The notes beneath the pieces were generated by a model that ran no database searches, was not told where the DNA came from, and saw nothing but the letters and a program-made list of their open reading frames with translations. This document shows positions 42,880-51,833 of a DNA stretch of 64,000 bases, in pieces (within the stretch, counting starts at the first letter, position 1; each line of letters opens with the position of its first letter). Both the position numbers and the translations under genes were made by a program. This stretch comes from GMQP-bins7 sp963723695 (GTDB taxonomy: Bacteria > Actinomycetota > Thermoleophilia > Gaiellales > Gaiellaceae), in NCBI GenBank assembly GCA_963723695.1, contig CAVRRU010000010.1:1-64000 (forward strand). The letters run 5' to 3'.

Positions 42880-43775
42880 CGCGTGATGCCCCAGTACACG
42901 GCCAGGAGGCCCACGGCGACGAAGGCGGCGACGAGCGCGATCGCCGCGGCTCGCCCACCTGGGCCCGCGCCGTGCGTGCGAACATCTCCAGCTGGCTCTT
43001 CGACCGTGTCGGTGGCGGCGTCAGCGCTCGGAGCCGGCTCCGGTCGGGGCTCGGGCTCGCCCTCCACGAGTTCGAACAGCACGACCGTGATGTTGTCCTC
43101 GCCCCCGTGGTCGTTCGCAGCGGAGACGAGCGCGGCTCCGGCCTCGGAAGGCTCTCCGCCCGCCTGCTCGATGGCGGCGGCGACCTCGTCGTCGTCCAGC
43201 ATCGCCGACAGCCCGTCGGAGCAGAGAAGGAAGAGATCGCCGACCTCTGCCGCCACCGTGAACGTCTCGACGCGCACCGACGGCTCGGTGCCGAGCGCGC
43301 GGGTGATCGCGGAGCGCTGTGGGTGGCGCTCGGCTTCCTCCGGCGTGAGCACGCCACTCTGCACGAGCTCGGCCACGAGCGAATGGTCGGTCGTGAGCTG
43401 TTCGAGCGAGCCGCCCCGCAGGAGGTATGCGCGCGAGTCGCCGACATGGCCGATCGCCACCCGTCCCGTCGTCTCGTCCACGAGCGCGGCGGTCACGGTC
43501 GTTCCCATGCCGCTCGTCGCCGGATCGGTGACTGCGCGCTCCCAGATCCGGCGGTTCGCCTCCTCGATGAGCGCCACGATGCCGTCTTCGCCCTTGGTCT
43601 CCGTGCCGGCTTCCTCGAGGGCGGCGGCGGCGAGCTGTGCCGCGACCTCGCCGGCCCGTGCGCCGCCCATCCCGTCCGCGACGGCGAAGAGCGGCGGCCG
43701 GAAGACGTAGGCGTCCTCGTTCGCACGGCGCCTGCGCCCCGTGTCCGTCGTCGCCGCGGCACGCCCGATCCTCAT
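42876..43775 (-). CDS. pstP: PP2C-type Ser/Thr phosphatase
   Basis: 299 residues. Reverses PknB-type phosphorylation. TDTGRRRRANEDAYVF, FAVADGMGGARAGEVAA, MGTTVTAALVDE, IGHVGDSRAYLLRGG, LTTDHSL, LLCSDGLSAMLDDDE and HGGEDNITVVLFE give the complete metal-binding aspartate set. One C-terminal helix (AAAIALVAAFVAVGLLAVYW) anchors it, with a very short tail. ATG 43775 overlaps fhaB. Confidence 0.95.
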   Translation of the reverse strand: MRIGRAAATTDTGRRRRANEDAYVFRPPLFAVADGMGGARAGEVAAQLAAAALEEAGTETKGEDGIVALIEEANRRIWERAVTDPATSGMGTTVTAALVDETTGRVAIGHVGDSRAYLLRGGSLEQLTTDHSLVAELVQSGVLTPEEAERHPQRSAITRALGTEPSVRVETFTVAAEVGDLFLLCSDGLSAMLDDDEVAAAIEQAGGEPSEAGAALVSAANDHGGEDNITVVLFELVEGEPEPRPEPAPSADAATDTVEEPAGDVRTHGAGPGGRAAAIALVAAFVAVGLLAVYWGITR

Positions 43776-44254
43776 TGCTGCACCTGGAGCTCGGTCGCTC
43801 CGATCTTGATCACGTCGCCGGCGCGCGCGAGCTGCGCGCGCTTCAGCTTCGTGCCGTTCACGAACGTGCCGTTGGTGGAGCCGAGGTCGTCGATCCACGC
43901 GCCGTCGGGGCGTGGCTCGATGCGAGCGTGACGGCCTGACGCGAACTCGTCGCGACCGAGCCGGATTCCGCTCTGCTCGTCCCGTCCGACGATCGTCGGC
44001 ACGGATACGGCGATCGTCTGCCCTTCGCGGAGCACCGGGCTTGCGATGACGAGGAGCCGGGTCGGCGGGAGGCCGTGCTCCTCGCGGAGAGCAGCCGCTT
44101 CCGCGGCGCCGAGGATGATGCTCTCCTGCGGCGCCTGTTCCATCCCTCTGGTGGCGGATCGCACGACGAGCAGGATGAACCCGTACAGCAGGACGAGAAA
44201 CGCGATCTTCAGGATCAGGAGCGTCTCGTCGGTCTCGAGGGCGAGGAGCGTCAC
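43772..44254 (-). CDS. fhaB: FHA-domain membrane protein (FhaB/FipA-like)
   Basis: 160 residues. One N-terminal helix (LLILKIAFLVLLYGFILLVVRSA), then a phosphothreonine-binding FHA domain: VPTIVGRDEQSGIRLGRDEFASGRHARIEPR and WIDDLGSTNGTFVNGTKL. In mycobacteria the counterpart is a PknB substrate acting in division and wall growth. GTG 44254 overlaps fhaA. Confidence 0.93.
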   Translation of the reverse strand: MTLLALETDETLLILKIAFLVLLYGFILLVVRSATRGMEQAPQESIILGAAEAAALREEHGLPPTRLLVIASPVLREGQTIAVSVPTIVGRDEQSGIRLGRDEFASGRHARIEPRPDGAWIDDLGSTNGTFVNGTKLKRAQLARAGDVIKIGATELQVQQ

Positions 44255-45021
44255 GACGGCACGGAGCGACCGAAGACGACCTCCGTCGAGCCGAGCGTGA
44301 TGCGATCTCCGTCCCGCAGACGCTTGCGCTCGACCTGCTTGCCGTTGACCGCGAGGCCGTTCGTGGAGCCGAGATCGACGATCCAGTACGCAGTTCCCTC
44401 CTGGCGCAGCTCCGCATGCCGCCGCGAGACGTTCAGATCCGCGACCCGCACGTCAGCTTCACGCGAACGGCCGAGGACGACGCTCGGCTTCGTCACCTCG
44501 TGCCGTTCACCGGCCACTGTCAGGCTGATGGCCTCGCGCCTCGGCTCCGGCGGGGGCGCGTCGGGAACCTCCGGTTCGGGAGTGCGGTAGATCATCGTCT
44601 GTGCAGGCTCCGCCAGGGGCAGCTCCGCCGGCGGCGGCTCGGGGGAGCCCTCTCCGGCGACGAGACGGGTTGCGATGCCGAACTCACCCACGGCGAGGTC
44701 GTCGTCGGTCGTCACGAGGACACTTGGCGGGTCCAGCAGCGCGTAGCGCTCACGCCGGGCGTGCTCGGCGAGGTACTCCTGGAGCTCGCCGACCAGCGCC
44801 TCCTCGTAGCCGTCGAACTGCTTCCGGTCTTCTGGCGAGAGATAGACGGTGTACTCGTTCGGGACGTAGACGCGCGACACCGACACGTTCCGGTGGTCAT
44901 CCATCTCCTTGACGAGCTTCCGCGCGAGCTCGATCGGCTGTACGTGCGTTCGGAAGGCGCGCCCGAACACGCCTTCGAACAGGCCTTCGATCTTCGATTC
45001 GATGCTGCGCAGGACGGACAT
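44251..45021 (-). CDS. fhaA: FhaA-like protein, DUF3662 plus FHA domain
   Basis: 256 residues, cytoplasmic. N-terminal DUF3662 (MSVLRSIESKIEGLFEGVFGRAFRTHVQPIELARKLVKEMDDHRNV) and C-terminal FHA domain (VLGRSREADVRVADLNVSRRHAELRQE, WIVDLGSTNGLAVNGK). The counterpart in mycobacteria binds the phosphorylated pseudokinase domain of MviN. A proline-rich linker joins the two domains. ATG 45021; the operon's first certain gene, 54 bases after the kinase upstream. Confidence 0.94.
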   Translation of the reverse strand: MSVLRSIESKIEGLFEGVFGRAFRTHVQPIELARKLVKEMDDHRNVSVSRVYVPNEYTVYLSPEDRKQFDGYEEALVGELQEYLAEHARRERYALLDPPSVLVTTDDDLAVGEFGIATRLVAGEGSPEPPPAELPLAEPAQTMIYRTPEPEVPDAPPPEPRREAISLTVAGERHEVTKPSVVLGRSREADVRVADLNVSRRHAELRQEGTAYWIVDLGSTNGLAVNGKQVERKRLRDGDRITLGSTEVVFGRSVPS

Positions 45022-45075
45022 GGAGGAGGGGTGCGTCGCGACGAGTGTAGTGGTCGCCTCGGTGCTATCAGGGCG

Positions 45076-46701
45076 TTAGCCGCGCCGCAATACCGCTGCA
45101 AACGTGACTGCTGCGGCCCAGACGGCGGTCACGACGATCGTGCTCGCGATCCCGGCGCCGGCGACGACCGAAGCAGCCGTCAGGGCAACTCCGACGACCG
45201 CCACGCCGTACCGCGAGCGCTGCCGTGCCCACGGCAGAACGGCCGTCGCGACGGCCGCGAGGACGGCGGCGACGGTCACGGCCGTGCTGGTCATGAGTGA
45301 CGTCCAGATCGCCGTCCCGGCCTCGCCGAACGTCGTCAATGGGCCGATTCCGAGCGGCTCCGCGCGTTCGCCGGTGAACGGCAACGCGTCCCCGGCGATG
45401 CCGGCGAGCAACGCTGCCGAGAGCACGGCCAGGGCGCCCTGCGCAGCACGCCGCACTGTGCCGTGCACGCGCTGCAGGACGAGCGGTACGAGCGGCAGGA
45501 GACCGACGCCAGCGAGAAGTGGGCCCGTGACGAACAGGAGCCCGTGGCGCCCGTCTCGCCAGCTGAGAACGAGCCAGCCGAGCGCGAATGCGCCGTAGAG
45601 CGTCGCCGCGCTCGACGAGACGTTTCCGAGCGGGAAGACCGGCGCGGCAAGGGCCACGGCAAGCCCGGCCCTGGGGTCGAGCCAGGCGGCCAGACCGGCG
45701 GCGAGAACGATTGCGGCGACGAGCTCCGGCGGCCAGAACGGGAGGAACGTCGCACCGAGAGCTGCCGTGACCACCGCGAGCACGACCGGCATGACGCGTC
45801 GCGCGTGCCGCTGGGCCGGCGCGATGGCCTCCTCGTTCTCCGTGGGCCGCAGCTTGCGTGCAGGACGGCTCGGCGAGGTGCGCAGGGAGTTCCTGAGCTC
45901 TGCGGCGAGCGTCGAGGCAGCAGGTCGAGCAGCGGGATCGAGCGCCAGCGCGGCGTCGACCGCGGTCGTGAGCCGCCGCGGGAGCCCACGACGCTCGGTG
46001 GCGAGCGGGGGCGCGCCGCTCTGGATCGCTCGCGCCACCTGCTGGATCGGAACGCCCCAGAACGGATGGCGGTCGCTGAGTGTCTCCCAGAGCAGGACGC
46101 CGACGGACCACACGTCGCTCTCGGGCGTGGCCTCGCCTCCGTCGAGTCGCTCCGGCGCGATGTAGGCGAGCGTTCCGGGTACGTCGCCGACCGCGGTGAG
46201 CGTATCGGCGCCGTCGAACTGCGCGAGCCCGAAGTCGAGAAGCTTCACCGCGAGCTCGTCTCGATCCTCGAGGAGGATGTTCGCCGGCTTCACGTCCCGG
46301 TGGACGATCCCGGCGCGGTGGGCGTGCGCAAGCGCGTCGAGGACCTGTGCTGCCACCTCGACGGCATCCTCGTCGGCGATCTCGCCTGCGCGAATCGCCT
46401 CCCGCAACGTCCTGCCGGGGACGTACTCGTAGGCGATGTAGACATGGCTCGCGTCGTGGCCGACGTCGTAGGCCCGGACGCAGCGGTCGTGCCGCAGACG
46501 TCGCGCGGCGAGGGCCTCGCGTTCCGCGCGCGCAGCCGCCTTTCCCTCGCGAGGAATGATCTTCAGCGCGACGTCGAGGCCGTTGTGCTCGTCGAGCGCC
46601 AGCCAGACCGATCCGGAACCTCCGGTTCCTAGGGGACGCATGGGCCGATAGCGCCCGAGAACGAGCTCCTGGGTGGATGGGGCGTAGGCGACCGACGACA
46701 C
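45076..46701 (-). CDS. Ser/Thr protein kinase with polytopic C-terminal half
   Basis: 541 residues. Kinase domain (17-275): LGTGGSGSVWLALDE, VALKIIPREGKAAARAEREALAARRLRH, HRDVKPANILLED, LLDFGLAQFDG, GTLAYIAPERLDG. After a proline-rich linker come eight to nine membrane helices (VMPVVLAVVTAALGATFLPFW, LVAAIVLAAGLAAWL and others to residue 538). This is unlike the single-helix PASTA kinases. GTG 46701. It lies in the same direction as fhaA and may be co-transcribed. The signal sensed by the membrane half is unknown. Confidence 0.9.
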   Translation of the reverse strand: MSSVAYAPSTQELVLGRYRPMRPLGTGGSGSVWLALDEHNGLDVALKIIPREGKAAARAEREALAARRLRHDRCVRAYDVGHDASHVYIAYEYVPGRTLREAIRAGEIADEDAVEVAAQVLDALAHAHRAGIVHRDVKPANILLEDRDELAVKLLDFGLAQFDGADTLTAVGDVPGTLAYIAPERLDGGEATPESDVWSVGVLLWETLSDRHPFWGVPIQQVARAIQSGAPPLATERRGLPRRLTTAVDAALALDPAARPAASTLAAELRNSLRTSPSRPARKLRPTENEEAIAPAQRHARRVMPVVLAVVTAALGATFLPFWPPELVAAIVLAAGLAAWLDPRAGLAVALAAPVFPLGNVSSSAATLYGAFALGWLVLSWRDGRHGLLFVTGPLLAGVGLLPLVPLVLQRVHGTVRRAAQGALAVLSAALLAGIAGDALPFTGERAEPLGIGPLTTFGEAGTAIWTSLMTSTAVTVAAVLAAVATAVLPWARQRSRYGVAVVGVALTAASVVAGAGIASTIVVTAVWAAAVTFAAVLRRG

Positions 46702-46774
46702 CGCGTGACACTCTTTGCCGCCGCCATGCGGACTCCTTGGCCGACCAAGCCTCTAAAGTGGCGGTCGCTGCGCC

Positions 46775-47935
46775 ATGAGCACGCGCGACGAAGACATTCT
46801 CGACTTCGACTTCTTCGACGAGGAGGATGCGCCCTCGTGGGAGGAGCCGGAGGGGTTCGAGTCGGAGCCTCCGCCCGACCGTGGCCGGGGAGGCCGTGGC
46901 GGCGGCTCTCGGTTCAGCGCGCCTCGGAACCTGACACCGCTGCTCCGGCTCATCGGCCTCATCGCGCTCGCGATTCTCGTCGTCGTGCTCCTCGTCGTCT
47001 GGGTCGAGGGCTGCACCACTGAGGCGAAGCGCGATCGCAACAGCACGTATCTGGCGGAGATCGGCGCGATCGGGAACGCCTCTGCCCGGCTCGGCCAACA
47101 GCTCAGCACTCTGCTGACGACTCCCGGTCTGAACGAGGAGGAGCTCGACGCGAAGCTCGGCGGCTACGCCCAGACGGCGGAGACGCAGGTGCAGCGCGCA
47201 CAGGATCTGAACGCGCCCGGCCCGATGGTCGGCCCCAACTCCGGCGCAGTCGAGGCACTGCGCTACCGGGCGAACGGGCTGCGCGGCCTCCAGGCTGCGT
47301 TCCAGGAGTCCGCGGACGAGACGGACGCGAGCATCGCCGGCGAGATGCTGCTCGTGGAGACGCGACGTCTGCTCGCGAGCGACGTCATCTGGACAGACTC
47401 CTTCCAGGCGCCCGCGACGGCCGTCCTGGAAGAGGAGGGGATCGAAGGGCTCGACGTGCCCTCTTCCGAGTTCATCACCTCGGACGATCTGGTCAGCCAG
47501 GGCGACCTCGCCGCGATCTGGCAGCGAATCCAGGGCGCGTCGGACGGTGGCACGCCGTCCGGCCTCCACGGAAGCGGGATCGCCTCGGTCAGGGCGCTTC
47601 CGAGCGAGCAGATCCTCTCGACGACGACCGAGACGACGGTCCTCGTCACCGAGGACCTGAGGTTCGAGGTCGGCGTGGAGGACACCGGCGAGGCAACGGA
47701 AGTGGGGATCAAGGTCACGCTCACCATCCCGAAGCAGCCGGACCCGATCGTGAAGACGGCGACCATCCCGATCATCGACCCGGGTGAGACGAAGACAGTG
47801 GTGTTCAGGGTGGGCGCTCTCGTGCCGTTCGGCGAGCAGACGTCGGTGAAGGTCGACGTCGACCCGGTGGACGGCGAGACGAACACGACGAACAACACGG
47901 CCGAGTACCCCGTCATCTTCAGCCTCAAGGTGTGA
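46775..47935 (+). CDS. membrane-anchored protein with CARDB-like C-terminal domain
   Basis: 386 residues. Acidic N-terminus (DEDILDFDFFDEEDAPSWEEPEGF), Gly/Arg-rich linker, one helix (LLRLIGLIALAILVVVLLVVWVEGC) and an extracellular part with a helical region (residues 90-250) and a beta domain (about 280-386: LRFEVGVEDTGEATEVGIKVTLTI, VDGETNTTNNTAEYPVIFSLKV) of the CARDB/adhesion type. Divergent from the kinase; the two might be functionally linked. Specific function unknown. Confidence 0.82.
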   Translation: MSTRDEDILDFDFFDEEDAPSWEEPEGFESEPPPDRGRGGRGGGSRFSAPRNLTPLLRLIGLIALAILVVVLLVVWVEGCTTEAKRDRNSTYLAEIGAIGNASARLGQQLSTLLTTPGLNEEELDAKLGGYAQTAETQVQRAQDLNAPGPMVGPNSGAVEALRYRANGLRGLQAAFQESADETDASIAGEMLLVETRRLLASDVIWTDSFQAPATAVLEEEGIEGLDVPSSEFITSDDLVSQGDLAAIWQRIQGASDGGTPSGLHGSGIASVRALPSEQILSTTTETTVLVTEDLRFEVGVEDTGEATEVGIKVTLTIPKQPDPIVKTATIPIIDPGETKTVVFRVGALVPFGEQTSVKVDVDPVDGETNTTNNTAEYPVIFSLKV

Positions 47936-48402
47936 CCACCTCGCTCGCGGTTGCGATTGCGGCCTGTGTGGCGGCAGGGCTGGCGCTCGTGGTCGCGCTC
48001 GTCCTGTGGCGTCGCGTGTCGCGCTTGAAGGCGGCGCAGTCCGTGCTGCTGGGAAGCGGCACGGCGGACCTGCTCGAGTTCGTCGTGTCGCTTCAGGGCC
48101 GTATCGACGACGTGCATCGAGCCGTGGACGAGGTCGCGGCCGGGCTTTCGCGCGTAGACCGTCGTGTCGACGGGTCAGTCACCAACACGGCCGTCGTCCG
48201 CTACGACGCCTACGAGGGAACCGGCGGCCAGCAGTCGGCGTCGCTCGCGCTCCTCGACGCCACGCGCACCGGCATCGTCGCCACGGCGATCCAAGGCCGC
48301 GACTACGCGCGGATCTACGTCAAGGACGTCGATCGCGGGCGCTCATCCGTCGCTCTCTCGCCCGAGGAGCAGGAGGCCGTGGACCGCGCGATGGCGCGCT
48401 AG
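47932..48402 (+). CDS. DUF4446 family membrane protein
   Basis: 156 residues. One helix (VAIAACVAAGLALVVALVLWRRV), a coiled-coil-like stretch (FVVSLQGRIDDVHRAVDEVAAGLSRVDRRVDG), then the DUF4446 core VRYDAYEGTGGQQSASLALLDATRTGIVATAIQGRDYARIYVKDVDRGRSSVALSPEE. GTG 47932 overlaps the preceding stop, so the pair is translationally coupled. Function unknown. Confidence 0.88.
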   Translation: MTTSLAVAIAACVAAGLALVVALVLWRRVSRLKAAQSVLLGSGTADLLEFVVSLQGRIDDVHRAVDEVAAGLSRVDRRVDGSVTNTAVVRYDAYEGTGGQQSASLALLDATRTGIVATAIQGRDYARIYVKDVDRGRSSVALSPEEQEAVDRAMAR

Positions 48403-48927
48403 CTACGCCGCCGCGGCGGCGGTCTTCTCGAGCCCGGGGAGGTAGCGTCGCCACACGTCGGGGACGTGGTCGGTCGCGAGCCGGATGAAGAGCACGGGAG
48501 TCGGTGGCCGCGGAGGAGCGCGTAGCTTCATGCTCGTCTCCTCGAGCAGCCGGTCGCCCTTGCGGTGATTGCAGGGGGCACACGACGTGACCACGTTCTC
48601 CCAGACGGAGGTTCCGCCCCGTGAACGCGGGACGACATGGTCGAGCGTGAGCCGATGTCCTCCGGTGCCGCAGTAGACGCACTTCCAGCCGTCGCGTGCG
48701 AAGAGGACGCGGCGTGAGATGCGCTTCGTGACGCCGCGCGGTACGCGCACGTACGTGACGAGGCGAATCACGTGCGGGCGCTCGAAGGTCGACGACGAGG
48801 AGCGGAGCGGTGGGCCGTGGTGCTCCAGTACCTCGGCCTTGCCCTTCCAGACGAGCACGTGCGCACGGCGCAGCGAGCAGACGTTCAACGGCTCGTAGCT
48901 CGCATTGAGGACGAGGACGCGCTCCAC
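48403..48927 (-). CDS. HNH endonuclease family protein
   Basis: 174 residues. VLVLNASYEPLNVCSLRRAHVLVWKGKAEVLEHHG is the N-terminal part usual for this actinobacterial HNH group. The nuclease core is CVYCGTGGHRLTLDHVVPRSRGGTSVWENVVTSCAPCNHRKGDRLLEE, with two CxxC zinc pairs and the DH/N/H triad. GTG 48927 is taken because similarity begins there; the open frame extends further up but across argC's promoter. A -10-like TACATT about 12 bases before suggests a leaderless mRNA. Probably a housekeeping HNH rather than a restriction enzyme. Confidence 0.87.
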   Translation of the reverse strand: MERVLVLNASYEPLNVCSLRRAHVLVWKGKAEVLEHHGPPLRSSSSTFERPHVIRLVTYVRVPRGVTKRISRRVLFARDGWKCVYCGTGGHRLTLDHVVPRSRGGTSVWENVVTSCAPCNHRKGDRLLEETSMKLRAPPRPPTPVLFIRLATDHVPDVWRRYLPGLEKTAAAAA

Positions 48928-48974
48928 CGCGCGCGCAATGTAGCACCCGCAATTGCAGGTACCTTTGCGTAGTC

Positions 48975-49001
48975 TATGCATGATACGCATGAGATATGCA
49001 T
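48975..49001. promoter_or_regulatory. candidate ArgR operator upstream of argC
   Basis: Three TAYGCAT words, TATGCAT (48975-48981), TACGCAT (48984-48990) and TATGCAT (48995-49001), nine to eleven bases apart, just before the argC GTG at 49012. The region is AT-rich against a GC-rich background. Arginine repressors bind closely spaced ARG boxes of this general kind. It could also affect the divergent HNH gene. Confidence 0.6.
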
Positions 49002-49011
49002 AATAGGAATC

Positions 49012-50004
49012 GTGGCCACCGTCGCGATCGTCGGCGCCTCCGGCTATGCCGGTCAGGAGACGCTCGACCGGGTGCTCGCGCATCCGGGGCTCGAGCTGTA
49101 CGCGCTCGGCTCCGACTCGCTCGCGGGTCGGGCAGCGGCCGATCTCGACCCGCGGCTCGGACGCAACGGGTGGAGCCGCATGCCGCGCTTCATCACGAAC
49201 GAAGCGGCCCTGTCGAGTGGCGCGGACGTCACCCTCCTCTGCCTTCCGCATAGCGCGGCGGCCGAGATCGAGCCGCCGGGACGCGGAGTCGTGGTCGACC
49301 TCTCCGGGGCACACCGATTCGCTGCAGCCGAGGCATACGCGAACTGGTACGGGTTCGAGCATCCGCGACCGGACGGGCTCGCGGCCTGGTCGTACGGGCT
49401 CCCCGAGCTCCGCCCGCCGAGCGGCCGGCTGGTAGCGAACCCTGGCTGCTACGCGACGGCCGTACTACTTGCGCTCGGTCCCGTCGCAGCTGAGATCGAG
49501 CCGGTCGGCGTGGTGGTCGATGCGAAGTCGGGAATGACGGGAGCAGGCCGCTCGCCGCAGGCGTCGTCGCACGCCGGAGTCGTGCTCGAGAACGTCGCGC
49601 CGTATCGGGTCGGCACGCACCAGCACGCGCCCGAGATCGCCGCGCAGCTCGGCTTCCCCGTGACGTTCGTCCCGCACCTGCTCCCCGTCCGGCGTGGGCT
49701 CCTCGCGACGTGCGTCGTGCGCTCCCGCGGCTCGGACCTCCGCGATCTGCTCGAGGAGCACTACGCGGAGAGTCACGTCGTCGACGTGCTGCCCGCGGGT
49801 GTCGTGCCAGAGCTCGCGCGCGTGCAGCAGACGGACGGCGCGGAGATCGGGGTCTTCGAGGATCGGCTGACGGGCGACGTGATCGTCATCTGCGCGCTCG
49901 ACAACCTCGGGAAGGGTGCGGCAGGTCAGGCGATCCAGAACGTGAACCACCTCTATGGCTTCGACGAAACGCGCGGGCTCCGCCTCTCCGGGGTGCTGGT
50001 CTAG
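49012..50004 (+). CDS. argC: N-acetyl-gamma-glutamyl-phosphate reductase
   Basis: 330 residues. Third step of arginine synthesis. VATVAIVGASGYAGQETLDRVLAHPGLEL is the NADP fold; the catalytic cysteine is in VANPGCYATAVLLALGP; the substrate side is SGMTGAGRSP and HQHAPEI. GTG 49012 is preferred to the upstream ATG 48976 since the latter would translate through the operator. Ends directly against the argJ ATG. Confidence 0.95.
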   Translation: MATVAIVGASGYAGQETLDRVLAHPGLELYALGSDSLAGRAAADLDPRLGRNGWSRMPRFITNEAALSSGADVTLLCLPHSAAAEIEPPGRGVVVDLSGAHRFAAAEAYANWYGFEHPRPDGLAAWSYGLPELRPPSGRLVANPGCYATAVLLALGPVAAEIEPVGVVVDAKSGMTGAGRSPQASSHAGVVLENVAPYRVGTHQHAPEIAAQLGFPVTFVPHLLPVRRGLLATCVVRSRGSDLRDLLEEHYAESHVVDVLPAGVVPELARVQQTDGAEIGVFEDRLTGDVIVICALDNLGKGAAGQAIQNVNHLYGFDETRGLRLSGVLV

Positions 50005-51168
50005 ATGTCGGTCACCGCTGCCTCCGGGTTCGTGGCCAGCGGCGTGCACGCCGGCATCAGGCGCTCCGGCCCGGATCTCGCAGTGGTGCGTTCGATTGCG
50101 CCCGCTGTCGGTGCGGCGGTATGGACGACGAACCGCGTGCTCGCGGCGCCCGTCGTCGTTTCCAAGCGCCACCTCGAGACGACCGAGCCGCAGGCGGTGG
50201 TGGTGAACGCCGGCGTCGCCAACGCCGCGACCGGGAGCGCGGGTATCGCCGATGCCGAGCGGACGGCGACCGAGGTCGCGAGTCAGCTCGGCATCGAGCC
50301 GCAGGAGGTCGTGGTGCTCTCGACCGGGGTGATCGGTGTCCCGCTGCCGATGGAGCGCCTGCTCATTGGTGTGCGTCAGGCGTGCGTGGCGCTCGGCCCC
50401 GCTGGCGGCGATGATGCTGCGCGCGCGATCCTCACGACTGACCGCTGGCCGAAGCAGGCGCAGGCAAGCGGCGACGGATTCGCCGTCGGCGGGATGGCCA
50501 AGGGCGCCGGGATGATCCATCCGCGCCTCGCGACGATGCTCGCGGTCGTGACGACGGACTACCCGCTCGAGCCCGGTGAGCCCGCCGAGCTTCTTCGAGC
50601 CGCCGCCGACGCGAGCTTCAACCGGATCTCGGTCGACGGCGAGTGTTCGACGAACGACGCGGTCGTGCTCCTCGCGAACGGGGCGAGCGGTGTCGAGCGC
50701 ACCTCGACGCGCGACGCGCAGTTGGCGGATGCGCTCGGCGAGGTGTGCGCCGCGCTGGCTCGCGATATCGTCGCCGACGGCGAGGGCTCGACGGTCCTGC
50801 TCGAGATCACCGTCTCCGGCGCGGCGTCTGGTGACGAAGCCGCGGCCGTCGCCCGCAGGATCGCGACCTCGCCTCTCGTCAAGACCGCGGCATTCGGACG
50901 GGACCCCAACTGGGGACGCGTCCTCGCGGCCGCCGGCTCTGCGCCCTGGAACGGCGGCTTCGCGCACCTCGACCCCGACCGCCTCACCGTGGCCTTCGAC
51001 GGTACTCCGGTGTTCGCCCGCGGTGAGCCGACCGGCGAGTCGCCCGAGCTCGGCGGCACGGCGGTTGCCATCGACCTGGATCTCGGGCTCGGCTCGGGGA
51101 GCGCCTCGTATCTCGCCTCCGATCTCACCTACGACTACGTGCGGCTGAACGCGGAGTACACGACATGA
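50005..51168 (+). CDS. argJ: bifunctional glutamate N-acetyltransferase/ornithine acetyltransferase
   Basis: 387 residues. Recycles the acetyl group between ornithine and glutamate. It self-cleaves into two chains at AKGAGMIHPRLATMLAV, before Thr177. Other landmarks: LSTGVIGVPLPMERL (oxyanion), SFNRISVDGECSTNDAVVLLANGA, FGRDPNWGRVLAAAGSA. Intact. Its presence means a cyclic acetyl pathway, so no separate argA or argE is needed. Confidence 0.96.
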   Translation: MSVTAASGFVASGVHAGIRRSGPDLAVVRSIAPAVGAAVWTTNRVLAAPVVVSKRHLETTEPQAVVVNAGVANAATGSAGIADAERTATEVASQLGIEPQEVVVLSTGVIGVPLPMERLLIGVRQACVALGPAGGDDAARAILTTDRWPKQAQASGDGFAVGGMAKGAGMIHPRLATMLAVVTTDYPLEPGEPAELLRAAADASFNRISVDGECSTNDAVVLLANGASGVERTSTRDAQLADALGEVCAALARDIVADGEGSTVLLEITVSGAASGDEAAAVARRIATSPLVKTAAFGRDPNWGRVLAAAGSAPWNGGFAHLDPDRLTVAFDGTPVFARGEPTGESPELGGTAVAIDLDLGLGSGSASYLASDLTYDYVRLNAEYTT

Positions 51169-51833
51169 CCCGTGTAGTCATGAAGCTCGGTGGCCGAGTG
51201 GCGGCCGACTCGCTTCAGCTCGTGCGGGAGCGCCATGCCGCCGGCGAGGAGGTCGTTGTCGTCCACGGCGCGGGCTCTCAGATCACGGCCGAGCTCCAGG
51301 CACGCGGAGTCGCAGTGAGATTCGTCGGAGGCCGCCGCTTCACCGACTCGGCGACGCTCGCAGTCGTGCACGAGTCACTGCACGGCGTAGGCGTTGAGCT
51401 GACCGGTGCGCTCGGCCCGGCGGCCCTGCATCTCGTGGGGGACATGATCGGGCTCGAGGCCGTGCCGCTGCCGGCACTCGGCCACGTCGGTGAGCCTCTG
51501 CCATGCCGGCCGTCGGCGATCGAAGAGGCGCTCGCCGCCTGCCGGATCCCCGTCGTGACGCCGCTTGCAGTAGGCCCTCTCAACGTCAACGCCGACGAGG
51601 CGGCAACCGCGCTGGCCTCCGGCCTCGGCGCTGAGCGAGTCGTCTTCGTCTCGGACGTACCGGGAGTCCTGTTCGAAGGGACGGTGCTGTCGGTTCTACA
51701 CGCGGACCGCGCGACCGAGCTGCTCGACGCCGGCACGTTCGAGGGCGGCATCGTGCCGAAGCTTCTCTCCGCCGTCCGCGCCGCGCGACTCGGGCTCGCC
51801 GTCGAGATCGGCGAGACCGCGGTGGTCGTATGA
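51165..51833 (+). CDS. argB: acetylglutamate kinase, short form
   Basis: 222 residues against about 260-300 for most members. Amino-acid-kinase fold: VVMKLGGRVAADS, VVVVHGAGSQITAELQARGVAVRFVGGRRFTD, then VNADEAATALASGLGAERVVFVSDVPGVLF and GGIVPKLLSAVRAARLG. The usual HGGGPQI is HGAGSQI. The N-terminal helix that mediates arginine inhibition in hexameric forms is absent, so feedback control may differ. ATGA overlaps on both sides. Confidence 0.9.
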   Translation: MTRVVMKLGGRVAADSLQLVRERHAAGEEVVVVHGAGSQITAELQARGVAVRFVGGRRFTDSATLAVVHESLHGVGVELTGALGPAALHLVGDMIGLEAVPLPALGHVGEPLPCRPSAIEEALAACRIPVVTPLAVGPLNVNADEAATALASGLGAERVVFVSDVPGVLFEGTVLSVLHADRATELLDAGTFEGGIVPKLLSAVRAARLGLAVEIGETAVVV

